Shown: positions 34,477 through 42,660 of the stretch, piece by piece
Position numbering within the stretch: position 1 is the stretch's first letter
Layout of the letters: every line of letters starts with the position of its first letter
Source of the DNA: Methylosinus sp. C49
GTDB lineage: Bacteria > Pseudomonadota > Alphaproteobacteria > Rhizobiales > Beijerinckiaceae
Direction: 5' to 3'
NCBI RefSeq assembly: GCF_009936375.1
Contig: NZ_AP022332.1
Location: 806,001-870,000 of the forward strand
DNA: 64,000 nt
Translations under genes and position numbers: made by a program
Notes under the pieces: generated by a model
Seen by the model: the letters and a program-made list of their open reading frames with translations, nothing else
Database searches by the model: none
Told to the model about the DNA's origin: nothing

Positions 34477-34884
34477 TCACCCCTTCGGCGCCGGCGGCGT
34501 GCGCGAGATTATCCCCTTGCGCATGGCGTCCGGCCGATCCTTCTTCGGCACCAGGCCGGTTTCCGACGCCGTGTAGCGGCGCGCCGACTCGATGAGATCA
34601 TCCACATCGGCGACCTTGTCGAAATCGCCCAGCACATAGGTCCATTTGCCGCGCGCGGCCATGGCCACGGTGCAGGGGCGCGAGCACACGCCGAGACACT
34701 CCACCGGCTCCGCCGCGACGATCGCGCGATCCTCCGCCGTCAGGCGCGCGCTGAAGGCCTCGAGCAGCGCATTGCCCGGGCGGACCTCTGGATCGTCCTT
34801 CGCGCGGCAGACGGTGCACACATAGACTGTCGTTTCCGGGACTGTCGTTTCCGGCTCGCTCACCTGACCTCCTTCGCCGCTCAC
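34477..34884 (-). CDS. DUF1636 family ferredoxin-like (thioredoxin-fold 2Fe-2S) protein
   Basis: The 135-residue protein carries the DUF1636 pattern: CTVCRAKDD near the N-terminus, then VECLGVCSRPCTVAMAARGKWTYVLGDFD (about 61-90), in which four or five Cys could hold a [2Fe-2S] cluster in a thioredoxin-like fold. In Rhizobiales such proteins often accompany cobalamin or metal genes, but no such genes are adjacent here. A 15-bp tandem duplication yields ETTVPETTV near residue 12. Its start overlaps the upstream stop (ATGA). Role unknown. Confidence 0.8.
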   Translation of the reverse strand: MSGEGGQVSEPETTVPETTVYVCTVCRAKDDPEVRPGNALLEAFSARLTAEDRAIVAAEPVECLGVCSRPCTVAMAARGKWTYVLGDFDKVADVDDLIESARRYTASETGLVPKKDRPDAMRKGIISRTPPAPKG

Positions 34885-35360
34885 TTCGGCGGCTCATATT
34901 TGCACTGCGCCCCGCCGCCGGCCTTTTGCGCTGCTTCATCCGGCTCGACCGCGCAGTCGAGAGCGGACGCCGCAGCATAAATCGTTCCGGCTGCGCCGTC
35001 GGTCGGCACGCCCACTTCCAGCAGCGTCGCGAATATCTCATGCGCGAGACGGCCGGAGAGCTGGACCTTCTTCTGGCCGAACGTCAGCTCGCATGCATGC
35101 TGTGTGATGTCCACATTGCTCGCGCGGCAGCTGATCGAATCGACAGCCACTTCTATCGTCTTGCCCTTGGGAAAAGCGACCTTCGCATGTCCGTCGGCGA
35201 GCTTGGCGAGCGCCGCCTTCTCGGCCGGCTTCACCGCCGGCGAATGCTTGCCGACGAGAGCGGCGAGCGACAAGGCTCCGGCGCCGTCCGTCGTCGAGGC
35301 GGCGAAAGCGGCGCCATCGGCCGCGAGAATGAAAAGAGCGGTCGCGAAAATCCGTTTCAT
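34881..35360 (-). CDS. Exported protein of unknown function
   Basis: The 159-residue product starts at ATG 35360 (GGA nearby; a TTG two codons upstream is possible). It has a signal peptide (MKRIFATALFILAADGAAFA) and a small periplasmic domain with four Cys in the mature part (SCRASN, HACELTFG, ALDCAVEP, AQCKYEPPK), likely two disulfides. It is translationally coupled to the DUF1636 gene. I do not recognise a family. Confidence 0.7.
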   Translation of the reverse strand: MKRIFATALFILAADGAAFAASTTDGAGALSLAALVGKHSPAVKPAEKAALAKLADGHAKVAFPKGKTIEVAVDSISCRASNVDITQHACELTFGQKKVQLSGRLAHEIFATLLEVGVPTDGAAGTIYAAASALDCAVEPDEAAQKAGGGAQCKYEPPK

Positions 35361-35451
35361 GCGCAATTCCTTCCGAGCTTCGCGCCTTGCGCGCGAGGGG
35401 CGGAGAATTGCGGCATGCGGGGCCGAAATAATGGCGCGAAGGCGGCGAAGC

Positions 35452-36243
35452 TCAGGCGAGCGCGCCGCGGCTCTCGATCAGATCGCGTCGCTCGGAAGGC
35501 AGAGTGGGCTCGCGCTCGCCGCCGCAACATTCGCTCGACAGGCGCGCGACATTCTCGATGGTGACGTCGCGCGTCTCGGTGCGCACGCCGATCTCGCGCA
35601 GCTTGGCGAAAGCGCGCGACAATGTCTCCTGCTTGACGCCGAGCCGCGCGGCGATGAGCCGCTTGTCGTAAGGCAGGCGCAGGCTGCAGCTTTCCGCATT
35701 CGGCGGACACAGCGTCAGCAGAAAGCGCGCGAGCCGCTGCTCGGCGGTTTGGCCTTTGAGCGATTCGATCTCGCCGATCAGCCCGCTCAGCTTGCGCGCG
35801 GTCTCCTCGATCACTGCCGATGCGAGAGAAGGGGATTCGCGCAGCATGAAACGAAATCGCGGCGCGGAGAGCTTCATGAGCTGCGCCGGTCCAATTGCTT
35901 CCGCGCCGACGCGATAGTTCTCGCCGTCCGGGCTCAGCGCCTCATAGAGAGTCTCGCCGATATTGCAGATATTGATGAGAGTCTCGTCGCCGCAGGAGGC
36001 GGTGCGCGTCAGCTTCACGAATCCGTCGATCACGATCGCCACATGAAGCGCGCGATCGCCTTGACGAAAAATCGTCTGCCCGTCTTCGAACTGTTCTAAT
36101 TTCGCATCGCGGGTGAGCCGCTGCATCGACTGCGCATCGACAGTCGCAAACATCGGCACGCCTCTAAGAGACGGCGGCTCCGGCATCAGCGCGCTCCCGC
36201 GGTCGCCGACTTTTCCGCGCAAATCGGCGCGTTCGTCGGTCAT
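35452..36243 (-). CDS. Crp/Fnr-family transcription regulator
   Basis: I start at ATG 36243 (263 residues); ATG 36186 is an alternative, and the longer frame to 36567 has no protein character. It has a cyclic-nucleotide-binding-type sensor domain (FEDGQTIFRQGDRALHVAIVIDGFVKL, about 56-85), a long dimer helix and a winged helix (KRLIAARLGVKQETLSRAFAKLREIGV, about 195-221). There is no N-terminal Cys set for an FNR [4Fe-4S] cluster. A C-terminal tail contains SSECCGGE, unusual in the family and perhaps redox-sensitive. Ligand and targets are unknown. Confidence 0.85.
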   Translation of the reverse strand: MTDERADLRGKVGDRGSALMPEPPSLRGVPMFATVDAQSMQRLTRDAKLEQFEDGQTIFRQGDRALHVAIVIDGFVKLTRTASCGDETLINICNIGETLYEALSPDGENYRVGAEAIGPAQLMKLSAPRFRFMLRESPSLASAVIEETARKLSGLIGEIESLKGQTAEQRLARFLLTLCPPNAESCSLRLPYDKRLIAARLGVKQETLSRAFAKLREIGVRTETRDVTIENVARLSSECCGGEREPTLPSERRDLIESRGALA

Positions 36244-36463
36244 TACTGGCAATCTATCGCGAAGCTTCCCCCTGGGAAAGCGCTCACTCTTGGACAGGAG
36301 GTCGCACGAAGCGCGCGCTCCATCTCCGCGAGCGCTCGTAAAAAGCCGCGATCTGCCTTTGATTTCTGGACTTTTGGTGATTTGCGCGGCGATGCATGAA
36401 AAAGAGAGAGCGCGGAGTCTCGGCGATATCGCGCAGACGCCGAGCCCCGCGAGATTCAATCGC

Positions 36464-37144
36464 CTAAGTATTTTTTGCAGCGACGGGCGATATTTTTTTC
36501 GGCGCATCGCGCTCGAGCAGGAAGATCGCCTGCGCGCCGAAGAGGTTCCACACCCACCAGGGCGCATTCACGCGGATGGGCGCGCCGGCGTGATCCAGCG
36601 CCACGCCGCGCTCTATATGCGCGCCCAGCGCTTCGACGAGATCGACGAAATCCCTGATGGTGCAGAGATGTATGTTGGGCGTGTCGTACCAGGCGTGCGC
36701 CAGGGTCGTGGTCTGCGGCATGCGGCCTTTGGCCAGCAGCGACAGCCGCACTTTCCAATGTCCGAAATTGGGGAAGGACACGATCGCGCGCCGGCCGATT
36801 CGCAGCATGTCGACCAGCACCTGACGCGGATGATGCGTCGCCTGCAGCGTCTGCGAGAGAATCACATAATCGAATCCGTCGGTCGGATAGTCGCGCAGAT
36901 CAGTGTCGGCGTCGCCTTGAATCACCGACAAGCCTTTGGCGACGCAATCATTGACGCCGCGCTGCGACAATTCCACGCCGCGTCCATCCACCCGCTTGGT
37001 GTCGGCAAGCAATTGCAGCAGCGCGCCGTCGCCGCAGCCGACATCGAGCACGCGGCTGCCCGGCGCGACCATCGCCGCGACGGCGGCGAGATCGAGACGA
37101 ACCGGGCGCTGCTGCGCGCTCTGCGGAAAGATGGGAGCGTTCAT
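36464..37144 (-). CDS. metW: MetW, methionine biosynthesis methyltransferase-like protein
   Basis: The 226-residue SAM-dependent methyltransferase-fold protein has motif I VLDVGCGDGALLQLL (about 35-49) and the MetW-specific stretches GVELSQRGVNDCVAKGLSV, VILSQTLQATHHP and FPNFGHWKVRLSLLAKGRMP. It lies three bases downstream of metX on the same strand, the standard metXW pair. MetW activates or partners with the homoserine acyltransferase MetX; no independent methyl acceptor is established. Confidence 0.94.
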   Translation of the reverse strand: MNAPIFPQSAQQRPVRLDLAAVAAMVAPGSRVLDVGCGDGALLQLLADTKRVDGRGVELSQRGVNDCVAKGLSVIQGDADTDLRDYPTDGFDYVILSQTLQATHHPRQVLVDMLRIGRRAIVSFPNFGHWKVRLSLLAKGRMPQTTTLAHAWYDTPNIHLCTIRDFVDLVEALGAHIERGVALDHAGAPIRVNAPWWVWNLFGAQAIFLLERDAPKKISPVAAKNT

Positions 37145-37147
37145 CGG

Positions 37148-38332
37148 CTAAGCCTCCTCGGCCCGCGGCAGGCCGCGCGCCGCAGCGGCCGCCTCCAGAA
37201 ATCCGCGCGTCGTCGCAATGAAATCCGGCTCATAGACGAGAAATGCGTCATGGCCCTTGTCGCTGTCGATCTCGACGAAGGAGACCGAGGCGCCGCCGGC
37301 GTTGAGCGCATGCACGATGGCGCGCGAGGCGGAGGTCGGATAGAGCCAATCGGTGTTGAAGGAGACGACGCAAAAGCGCGTCTTCGTGCCCTTGAACGCC
37401 TGCGCCAGCGAGCCGCCGTAATCGGCCGCGAGATCGAAATAATCGCAGGCGCGCGTGACATAGAGATAGGAATTGGCGTCGAAGCGATCGACGAAGGCCA
37501 TGCCCTGGTGACGCAGATAATTCTCGATCTGAAAATCCGCGTCGAAGGAGAAGGTCGGCGCCGCGCGATCCTGCAGCTTGCGGCCGAACTTGCGTTGCAG
37601 AGCCGGCTCCGAGAGATAGGTGATATGCGCGGCCATGCGCGCGACGGCGAGGCCCTTCTCCGGCCGCACGCCCTGCTCCAGATAGCGCCCGCCGCGCCAA
37701 TCGGGATCGGCCATCACCGCCTGCCGGCCGACCTCGTGAAACGCGATATTCTGCGACGAGTGCTTGGGCGCGGTGGCGATCGGCATGGCGGAGAAGACGC
37801 GCTCGGGATAGCTCGCCGCCCATTGCAGAACCTGCATGCCGCCCATGGAGCCGCCGGCGACGCAGAAGAGCTGGTCTATCCCGAGATGATCGATCAGCAT
37901 CGCCTGCGCGCGCACCATGTCGCGAATGGTGACGACCGGAAAATCGAGGCCATAGGCGTGGCCCGTCGTGGGATTGATCGAGGACGGACCCGATGTGCCG
38001 AGGCAGCCGCCGACGACATTGGAGCTGACGATGAAATAACGCTCCGTGTCGAAGGGCTTGCCGGGGCCGACCATCACATCCCACCAGCCGGGCTTGCCGG
38101 TCAGCGGATGCACATTGGCGGCGTGCTGGTCGCCGGTCAGCGCATGGCACAGCAGAATGGCGTTGGAACGCTGGGCGTTCAGCTCGCCATAGGTCTGATA
38201 GGCGATCGTCAAAGGCGCGACGCAGCCGCCCCCATCGGTGAGGAGCGGCCGGTCCAGCGGGAACTCGACGATGCGCCCATTGAGCGGGTCCGAAGAGGAC
38301 AACGTCTCTATGGCAGGAAGCGCATTGGCCAA
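37148..38332 (-). CDS. metX: Homoserine O-acetyltransferase (or succinyltransferase) MetX
   Basis: The 394-residue alpha/beta hydrolase-fold enzyme acylates L-homoserine, committing it to methionine. The nucleophile elbow [14 protein letters not shown] (Ser near 160) and the late catalytic D and H ([19 protein letters not shown]) are visible. Residues such as [11 protein letters not shown] are typical of MetX. Proteobacterial MetX may use acetyl- or succinyl-CoA, and sequence reading alone does not settle this. It is followed after three bases by metW. Confidence 0.94.
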   Translation of the reverse strand: MANALPAIETLSSSDPLNGRIVEFPLDRPLLTDGGGCVAPLTIAYQTYGELNAQRSNAILLCHALTGDQHAANVHPLTGKPGWWDVMVGPGKPFDTERYFIVSSNVVGGCLGTSGPSSINPTTGHAYGLDFPVVTIRDMVRAQAMLIDHLGIDQLFCVAGGSMGGMQVLQWAASYPERVFSAMPIATAPKHSSQNIAFHEVGRQAVMADPDWRGGRYLEQGVRPEKGLAVARMAAHITYLSEPALQRKFGRKLQDRAAPTFSFDADFQIENYLRHQGMAFVDRFDANSYLYVTRACDYFDLAADYGGSLAQAFKGTKTRFCVVSFNTDWLYPTSASRAIVHALNAGGASVSFVEIDSDKGHDAFLVYEPDFIATTRGFLEAAAAARGLPRAEEA

Positions 38333-38438
38333 ATTCTTCTCTCCTGTTCGATATGCCGAACAATTTGTTCGGCAACATCGGCGGCCGAGAGGAGAGTGTC
38401 AAGGCCTTGGGCGTCTCCGGCCTGCGCCCTGCGGCCTC

Positions 38439-39416
38439 TCACCGCGCCGAGGGCTTGGGCGGGCCGGCGAAGGCCTGGGGCGGCAGGCCGGGATCGAAAT
38501 GGACAGCGGCGGCCCGCGTCTCCGCCGGCTTCTCTATCGGCTTGGCCGGCGCGCTGCGGCGAACCTCGGTCGTCGTCTCCTCATGCCGATGAACAGGCCT
38601 GACCTTCGCCTTATGGACCAGCGGCCGCTTGGCCGGGGCGGCGATGCTCGCCACCGTCGCCGGCGCCGCGGGCCGCTCGTTGGCGGCGGGCGGAGGCGCA
38701 GGCGTATCGACGCCGCTGCGGGCGGCGTCGACGACGCGCTCCACATTGGCGGCCTCGGTGGCGCGCAGCCGCGAGAACCAGTCGGCGAATTGCTGCTCGG
38801 TGACGCCCTTGCGGCAGAGGCGCATGCGGATCGAGGCGGGAATCTCGTCGCCGCGAACGATGGTCGTGGCGGCGGCGTCCGGGCGGGCGACGGCGCGCAG
38901 ATCATCGACCCATTGCCAGGCGAAGGCGCAGCGCGTCCCTTCCGGCCCCGGCCCCACGGCGAGGCCGAAGGGTCCGAGCTCATTATGCAGCGGCTTGGCG
39001 ATTATGCGCATGCGCGTCGTCGGAAAGCGCAGCGACAGCTCCTGGCGCACGCCGACCTCGGTGGGCTTGCCCATGGGGATCTCGCCCTCATGGCCGCCCC
39101 CGGCCGCCGCCGCGCGAATGTCGATGGTCAGCTCGTTCCAGCCCTTGCCCGTTATGGCGCGGTCGAGCGCGACGCTCTGCCGCCAGCCATTGGCGTAGCG
39201 GCGCTCCTCGAGGCCGCCGCGCACGCGCGCCTCGGCCGGCAGCGCCAGAATGGAGGCCGCGCCGCTGCGCGCCTCGACGCCTTGCGCCGGCGGCGGCGCG
39301 GCGGTGGCGCCGGTCGGCGTCGGATCGACGGCGAGAATGCCGCGCGTCGGGGAGCAGGCGGAAAGGCCGAGCGCGAGGAGCAGCAACGGTGGCGAATGTC
39401 TCGAGAAATGGCTCAT
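38439..39416 (-). CDS. bcsN: Cellulose biosynthesis lipoprotein BcsN
   Basis: I start at ATG 39416 (MSHFSRHSPPLLLLALGLSAC), giving 325 residues and a lipobox LSAC; the longer frame runs into the upstream gene. The mature part (about 25-230, GGLEERRYANGWRQSVALDRAITGKGWNELTIDI) matches BcsN, an accessory protein of rhizobial-type cellulose clusters. The Pro/Ala/Lys-rich C-terminal third (about 240-325) looks disordered. It is the last gene of the bcs run, 23 bp after the TPR gene. Its mechanism is not known. Confidence 0.85.
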   Translation of the reverse strand: MSHFSRHSPPLLLLALGLSACSPTRGILAVDPTPTGATAAPPPAQGVEARSGAASILALPAEARVRGGLEERRYANGWRQSVALDRAITGKGWNELTIDIRAAAAGGGHEGEIPMGKPTEVGVRQELSLRFPTTRMRIIAKPLHNELGPFGLAVGPGPEGTRCAFAWQWVDDLRAVARPDAAATTIVRGDEIPASIRMRLCRKGVTEQQFADWFSRLRATEAANVERVVDAARSGVDTPAPPPAANERPAAPATVASIAAPAKRPLVHKAKVRPVHRHEETTTEVRRSAPAKPIEKPAETRAAAVHFDPGLPPQAFAGPPKPSAR

Positions 39417-39439
39417 GACGAAATCTCCGAAAAACGAAT

Positions 39440-41533
39440 TCAGCGGGTCTGGCTCTGCTTGGACGAGGGCAATGAAAGCACCGCGGCGAGATCGGGCGGC
39501 GGCGGCGCGGCGCCATAGCGATTGCGCGGCGCCATGGCGGTGGCGACATGCTCGGCGGCGCTGGCCGTGAGCTGGGTGGCGGCGTCGGCCTTCTGCTGGC
39601 CGATCCAGGCCGGATCGGCCTCCTGATTGGCCCATTGCGTGCCGGCGGGCGCGACCTGCTCGGAGGCCGGCGGCCAGCTCGCCAGATCGACGGCGTTCCA
39701 GCCGGGCGAGAGGATGAAGCCGTAGCGCTCCGAGGGCATTGGTCCGACGCCGGGCACGCGCCGCGCCACCAGCGGCGCCTTGCCGGCCAGCGGCTCCGTC
39801 CGCAGCCCGACCGGAACGGCGGCGGCTGCGACCGGCGCCGGCTGGGCGGAGGCCGAGCGCGCGGCGACCAGCGGCAGCGGCGCGAAGCGCAGCGGATTCT
39901 CCGCCGTCACCGCGAGCGGGAATTTGCCGCGCACGGCTTTCAGCACGCGCTCGCGCTGCTGCTCCTGCGCCGCCACCTTAGCGGCGTCCGGCGTCGTCGC
40001 CTCCTTCTTCTCGGCCTCGACGCGCAGGCGGTCGCGCTCGGCGGCGAGCGCCGGCCCGGCCGGCCCCGGCACCACATAGCCGGCCATCTTCACCGCCGGC
40101 CCATGCGCCTTGGCGGCGATGCGCGAGTCGCAGGGGAAGGGCGGATGATAATAATCATCCGGGAACAGCAGCTCGACGAGCTTGGGGAACAGACCGTCAT
40201 AGCGGTTGATGAGCTCCAGCGCCTCCTTTTCCTTGCGCAGGCGCTTCAGCGTCAGCACATAGCCGTAGAGCGTCGCCTCCTTCGGGAACCAGGCGACCGC
40301 GCGCTCGAACCAGAAACGCGCCACATCGAACTGGCACGAATTATAGGCGTACCAGCCGAGGCCCTGCGCGCCTTCGCCGGAGGCCGATTCGATCGTCACC
40401 GCCGCATAGCGGGCGAGGCGCGCCGGCTCGAGATAGGGCGGCGTCTCCTGGGTGAGATCGCGCTCCAACAGATCGAGAAACAGAATTCCATTGTTCACCA
40501 GCGGCGCGCGCCAGGCGTAGGAGACCTCCTCCGCCTCGCGGCGCAGATCGAGCGCGCGCAGCGTATGGGCGAGCCCATGCGCGATCATCGCGTCGCCGCC
40601 ATTCTCGATCGCCGCCTTGAAGGATTCGAGCGCGGTGCGAAAATCGCGGCGCTTGTATCGCAGCCAGGCGACGAGGCCGAGCTGCTGCGGCTCGCGCGTG
40701 AATTTGGCGAAATTCTCGAAGCGCTGCAGCTCGTCGGCGGAGATATCGTCCTTGCGCTCGTCGCGCAGCACGGCGACGATGCGCGCGCGGGTGATGTCGA
40801 TCGCCACTTCGGCGAATTCGTCCTCCGCCCCTTTCGAGCTCTTGCGCGCCTCGATCAGCAGCGTCTCGACATCGCCCATGCGCAGCGTGGCCATCGCCTT
40901 CTGCATGGTGGCGAGACGAATATGCTTGTCCTCATTGGAGACGAAGATCGCCTTATAGACCTCGACCGCCTCATTGATCTGACCGGTGCGCGCGAAAGCT
41001 TCCGCGATCGTCCATTGCGCCTCCACATCGGCGTTGGCGATGAAGAAGCGGCTGTCGCGCGCGAAGGAGGCGATGTCGAGCCAGCGTCCCTCGCGCCAGA
41101 AGGCGAAGATCTGATTGCGCTGCTCCTTCTGCTTGAGCTTTTGAAGGAGATCGTCGGAAGGCCGCCAGCCGGGCATGTCCTTGCGGCGCGCGGCTATGTT
41201 CTCGCGCAATTCGTCGAGCTTGTCGCTAGAGAACAGCTCCCACAATCCCGCCTCGTCGACATCGCCGCGACGCGGTCCGTAGAGATCGGCCGGCGGCTCG
41301 AAATTGGGATAGAGCCGCCGCAGCCGCGAGAATTCGGCGCGCACGCGCGCGCGCTGATCCAGCGAGGCGTAATAGCGCAACGCGAGATCGTCCGGCTTCT
41401 CTGACGCCGCGGCGGCGGGCGCCGGCGCGACGAGAATGGATTGGGGCGCGGCGCCTTGGGCGTGCGCGCGCGGAGCCGCCGCAAAGGAAACGGCGCAGGC
41501 CGCGAGGAGAAGGGCTCTCAATTGGCGAGACAC
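39440..41533 (-). CDS. Exported TPR-type protein of the cellulose cluster
   Basis: The 697-residue protein starts at GTG 41533 (GAGG upstream), inside the 3' end of bcsZ (16-bp overlap). It has a signal peptide (LLLAACAVSFAAAPRAHAQ) and helical TPR-like repeats over about 100-440 (e.g. WTIAEAFARTGQINEAVEVYKAIF, FDVARFWFERAVAWFPKEATLYGYVL), then an A/P-rich tail. By position it could replace the periplasmic TPR half of BcsC, but I see no C-terminal beta-barrel, so the outer-membrane channel must be elsewhere or absent. Related proteins occur in rhizobial cel/bcs clusters. Confidence 0.78.
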   Translation of the reverse strand: MSRQLRALLLAACAVSFAAAPRAHAQGAAPQSILVAPAPAAAASEKPDDLALRYYASLDQRARVRAEFSRLRRLYPNFEPPADLYGPRRGDVDEAGLWELFSSDKLDELRENIAARRKDMPGWRPSDDLLQKLKQKEQRNQIFAFWREGRWLDIASFARDSRFFIANADVEAQWTIAEAFARTGQINEAVEVYKAIFVSNEDKHIRLATMQKAMATLRMGDVETLLIEARKSSKGAEDEFAEVAIDITRARIVAVLRDERKDDISADELQRFENFAKFTREPQQLGLVAWLRYKRRDFRTALESFKAAIENGGDAMIAHGLAHTLRALDLRREAEEVSYAWRAPLVNNGILFLDLLERDLTQETPPYLEPARLARYAAVTIESASGEGAQGLGWYAYNSCQFDVARFWFERAVAWFPKEATLYGYVLTLKRLRKEKEALELINRYDGLFPKLVELLFPDDYYHPPFPCDSRIAAKAHGPAVKMAGYVVPGPAGPALAAERDRLRVEAEKKEATTPDAAKVAAQEQQRERVLKAVRGKFPLAVTAENPLRFAPLPLVAARSASAQPAPVAAAAVPVGLRTEPLAGKAPLVARRVPGVGPMPSERYGFILSPGWNAVDLASWPPASEQVAPAGTQWANQEADPAWIGQQKADAATQLTASAAEHVATAMAPRNRYGAAPPPPDLAAVLSLPSSKQSQTR

Positions 41534-42660
41534 GACGAATACCTCATTTGCGCGGCGAGCAGCGCCAGCAGATGCAGAGTGGCGGGGTAATAATCTTCGT
41601 CGGCTTTGGGCGCGGCGAAATCGGCGGGCAGCTTGGCGCCGTCCACGACGCAGGCGACGAGCGCGGCGATCGACGCTATGCCGCTGCCGCCGAACTGGCC
41701 GACCTCCTTGCCGGACGCGACGTCGACGATCGGCGGCGCCGCCTTGGCGCGCTGCGCCCAGGCGAGGAAGGGCGCGTAATGCGCGCGCTCGCCGACGCCG
41801 GCCCAGGCGAGATAGAGCGGAATGCGCACGGCGTTATAGGCGAACTCCGGCGCGAAGCCTTCGGCCGGCCGCGCGCGCCAGCCCTCGAGCGCGATCCAAT
41901 CGGCGGGCAGAGTCTGCGGCGTCGGCCGCGACGCTTCCAGCAAATCGAGACCCGTCTGGGTGAGCCCGGCCCAATCGACTTCCGGCGCGACGCTGTCGAG
42001 CCGCGCCAGGGCCGGGAAGACGTAATAGGAGAGATTGACCACCGGCCCGTCGGAACGATCCGAGGCGTTGAAGCCCGCGACCGCCGGCAGCAGCAGCGCG
42101 CCCATTTTGGTCTTGAACAGCACCACCTTGCGCGACAACTCGACGGCGATGCGTCGCGACGCCATGCGAAACGGTAGATCGTCCCAATATTCCGCCGCCT
42201 CGGCCAGCGCCCAGGCGATGAGGAGATCGCCGTCCGAGGCGTTGTTCATGTCGCCGACGGCGGGACGACGCTGCGGATCGAAGCGCCAGGCGACGAGCTC
42301 GTCATTGCGCACCATGAGATTGGCGCGCGTCCAGCCCCATAGGCGATCGAATGTGGCGCGGTCATTGGCGGCCACCGCGAGCAGCATGGCGTAGCCCTGC
42401 CCCTCGCTATGGCTCACCTGGTCGTTGGCCGTGTCGATGACGCGGCCCTGCTCGGCGATGAAGCGCTTCTTGTAAGCGCTCCACGCCTCCGGCGCGCGTA
42501 GCGCGCCGCCGAGCTTGATCTTATGCGCGTCGAGCGACAGCGGAACGCCGACAATCGCGGCGATTTCCGCTATGGGCTCGGCGCGCGGCGCGGCCGGCGC
42601 GAGCGCGACGGCGAGGCCGAGGGCGGCGAGAACGGGCGCGGCGAGAGACGCAATTCTCAT
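41518..42660 (-). CDS. bcsZ: Periplasmic endoglucanase, glycoside hydrolase family 8 (BcsZ)
   Basis: Starting at ATG 42660, which overlaps the bcsB stop as ATGA, the enzyme has 380 residues and a signal peptide (LAALGLAVALAPAAPRAEP). GH8 catalytic elements are present: the acid in SEGQGYAML (about residue 85) and the Asp of NNASDGDLLIAWAL (about 140), with FAYNAVRIPLYLAWAG later. BcsZ trims beta-1,4-glucan and is needed for normal cellulose assembly. A longer in-frame extension upstream is antisense-like shadow sequence inside bcsB. Confidence 0.93.
   Translation of the reverse strand: MRIASLAAPVLAALGLAVALAPAAPRAEPIAEIAAIVGVPLSLDAHKIKLGGALRAPEAWSAYKKRFIAEQGRVIDTANDQVSHSEGQGYAMLLAVAANDRATFDRLWGWTRANLMVRNDELVAWRFDPQRRPAVGDMNNASDGDLLIAWALAEAAEYWDDLPFRMASRRIAVELSRKVVLFKTKMGALLLPAVAGFNASDRSDGPVVNLSYYVFPALARLDSVAPEVDWAGLTQTGLDLLEASRPTPQTLPADWIALEGWRARPAEGFAPEFAYNAVRIPLYLAWAGVGERAHYAPFLAWAQRAKAAPPIVDVASGKEVGQFGGSGIASIAALVACVVDGAKLPADFAAPKADEDYYPATLHLLALLAAQMRYSSCLAN

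Noticed and set aside
37248-38402. 384-codon minus-strand frame within metX
   Set aside because: It is a different frame of the same strand as metX, with no nucleophile or other motif; the metX frame carries the catalytic residues.
36113-38602. Plus-strand frame of about 829 codons
   Set aside because: Antisense to metW and metX and the Crp/Fnr gene; low-complexity composition.
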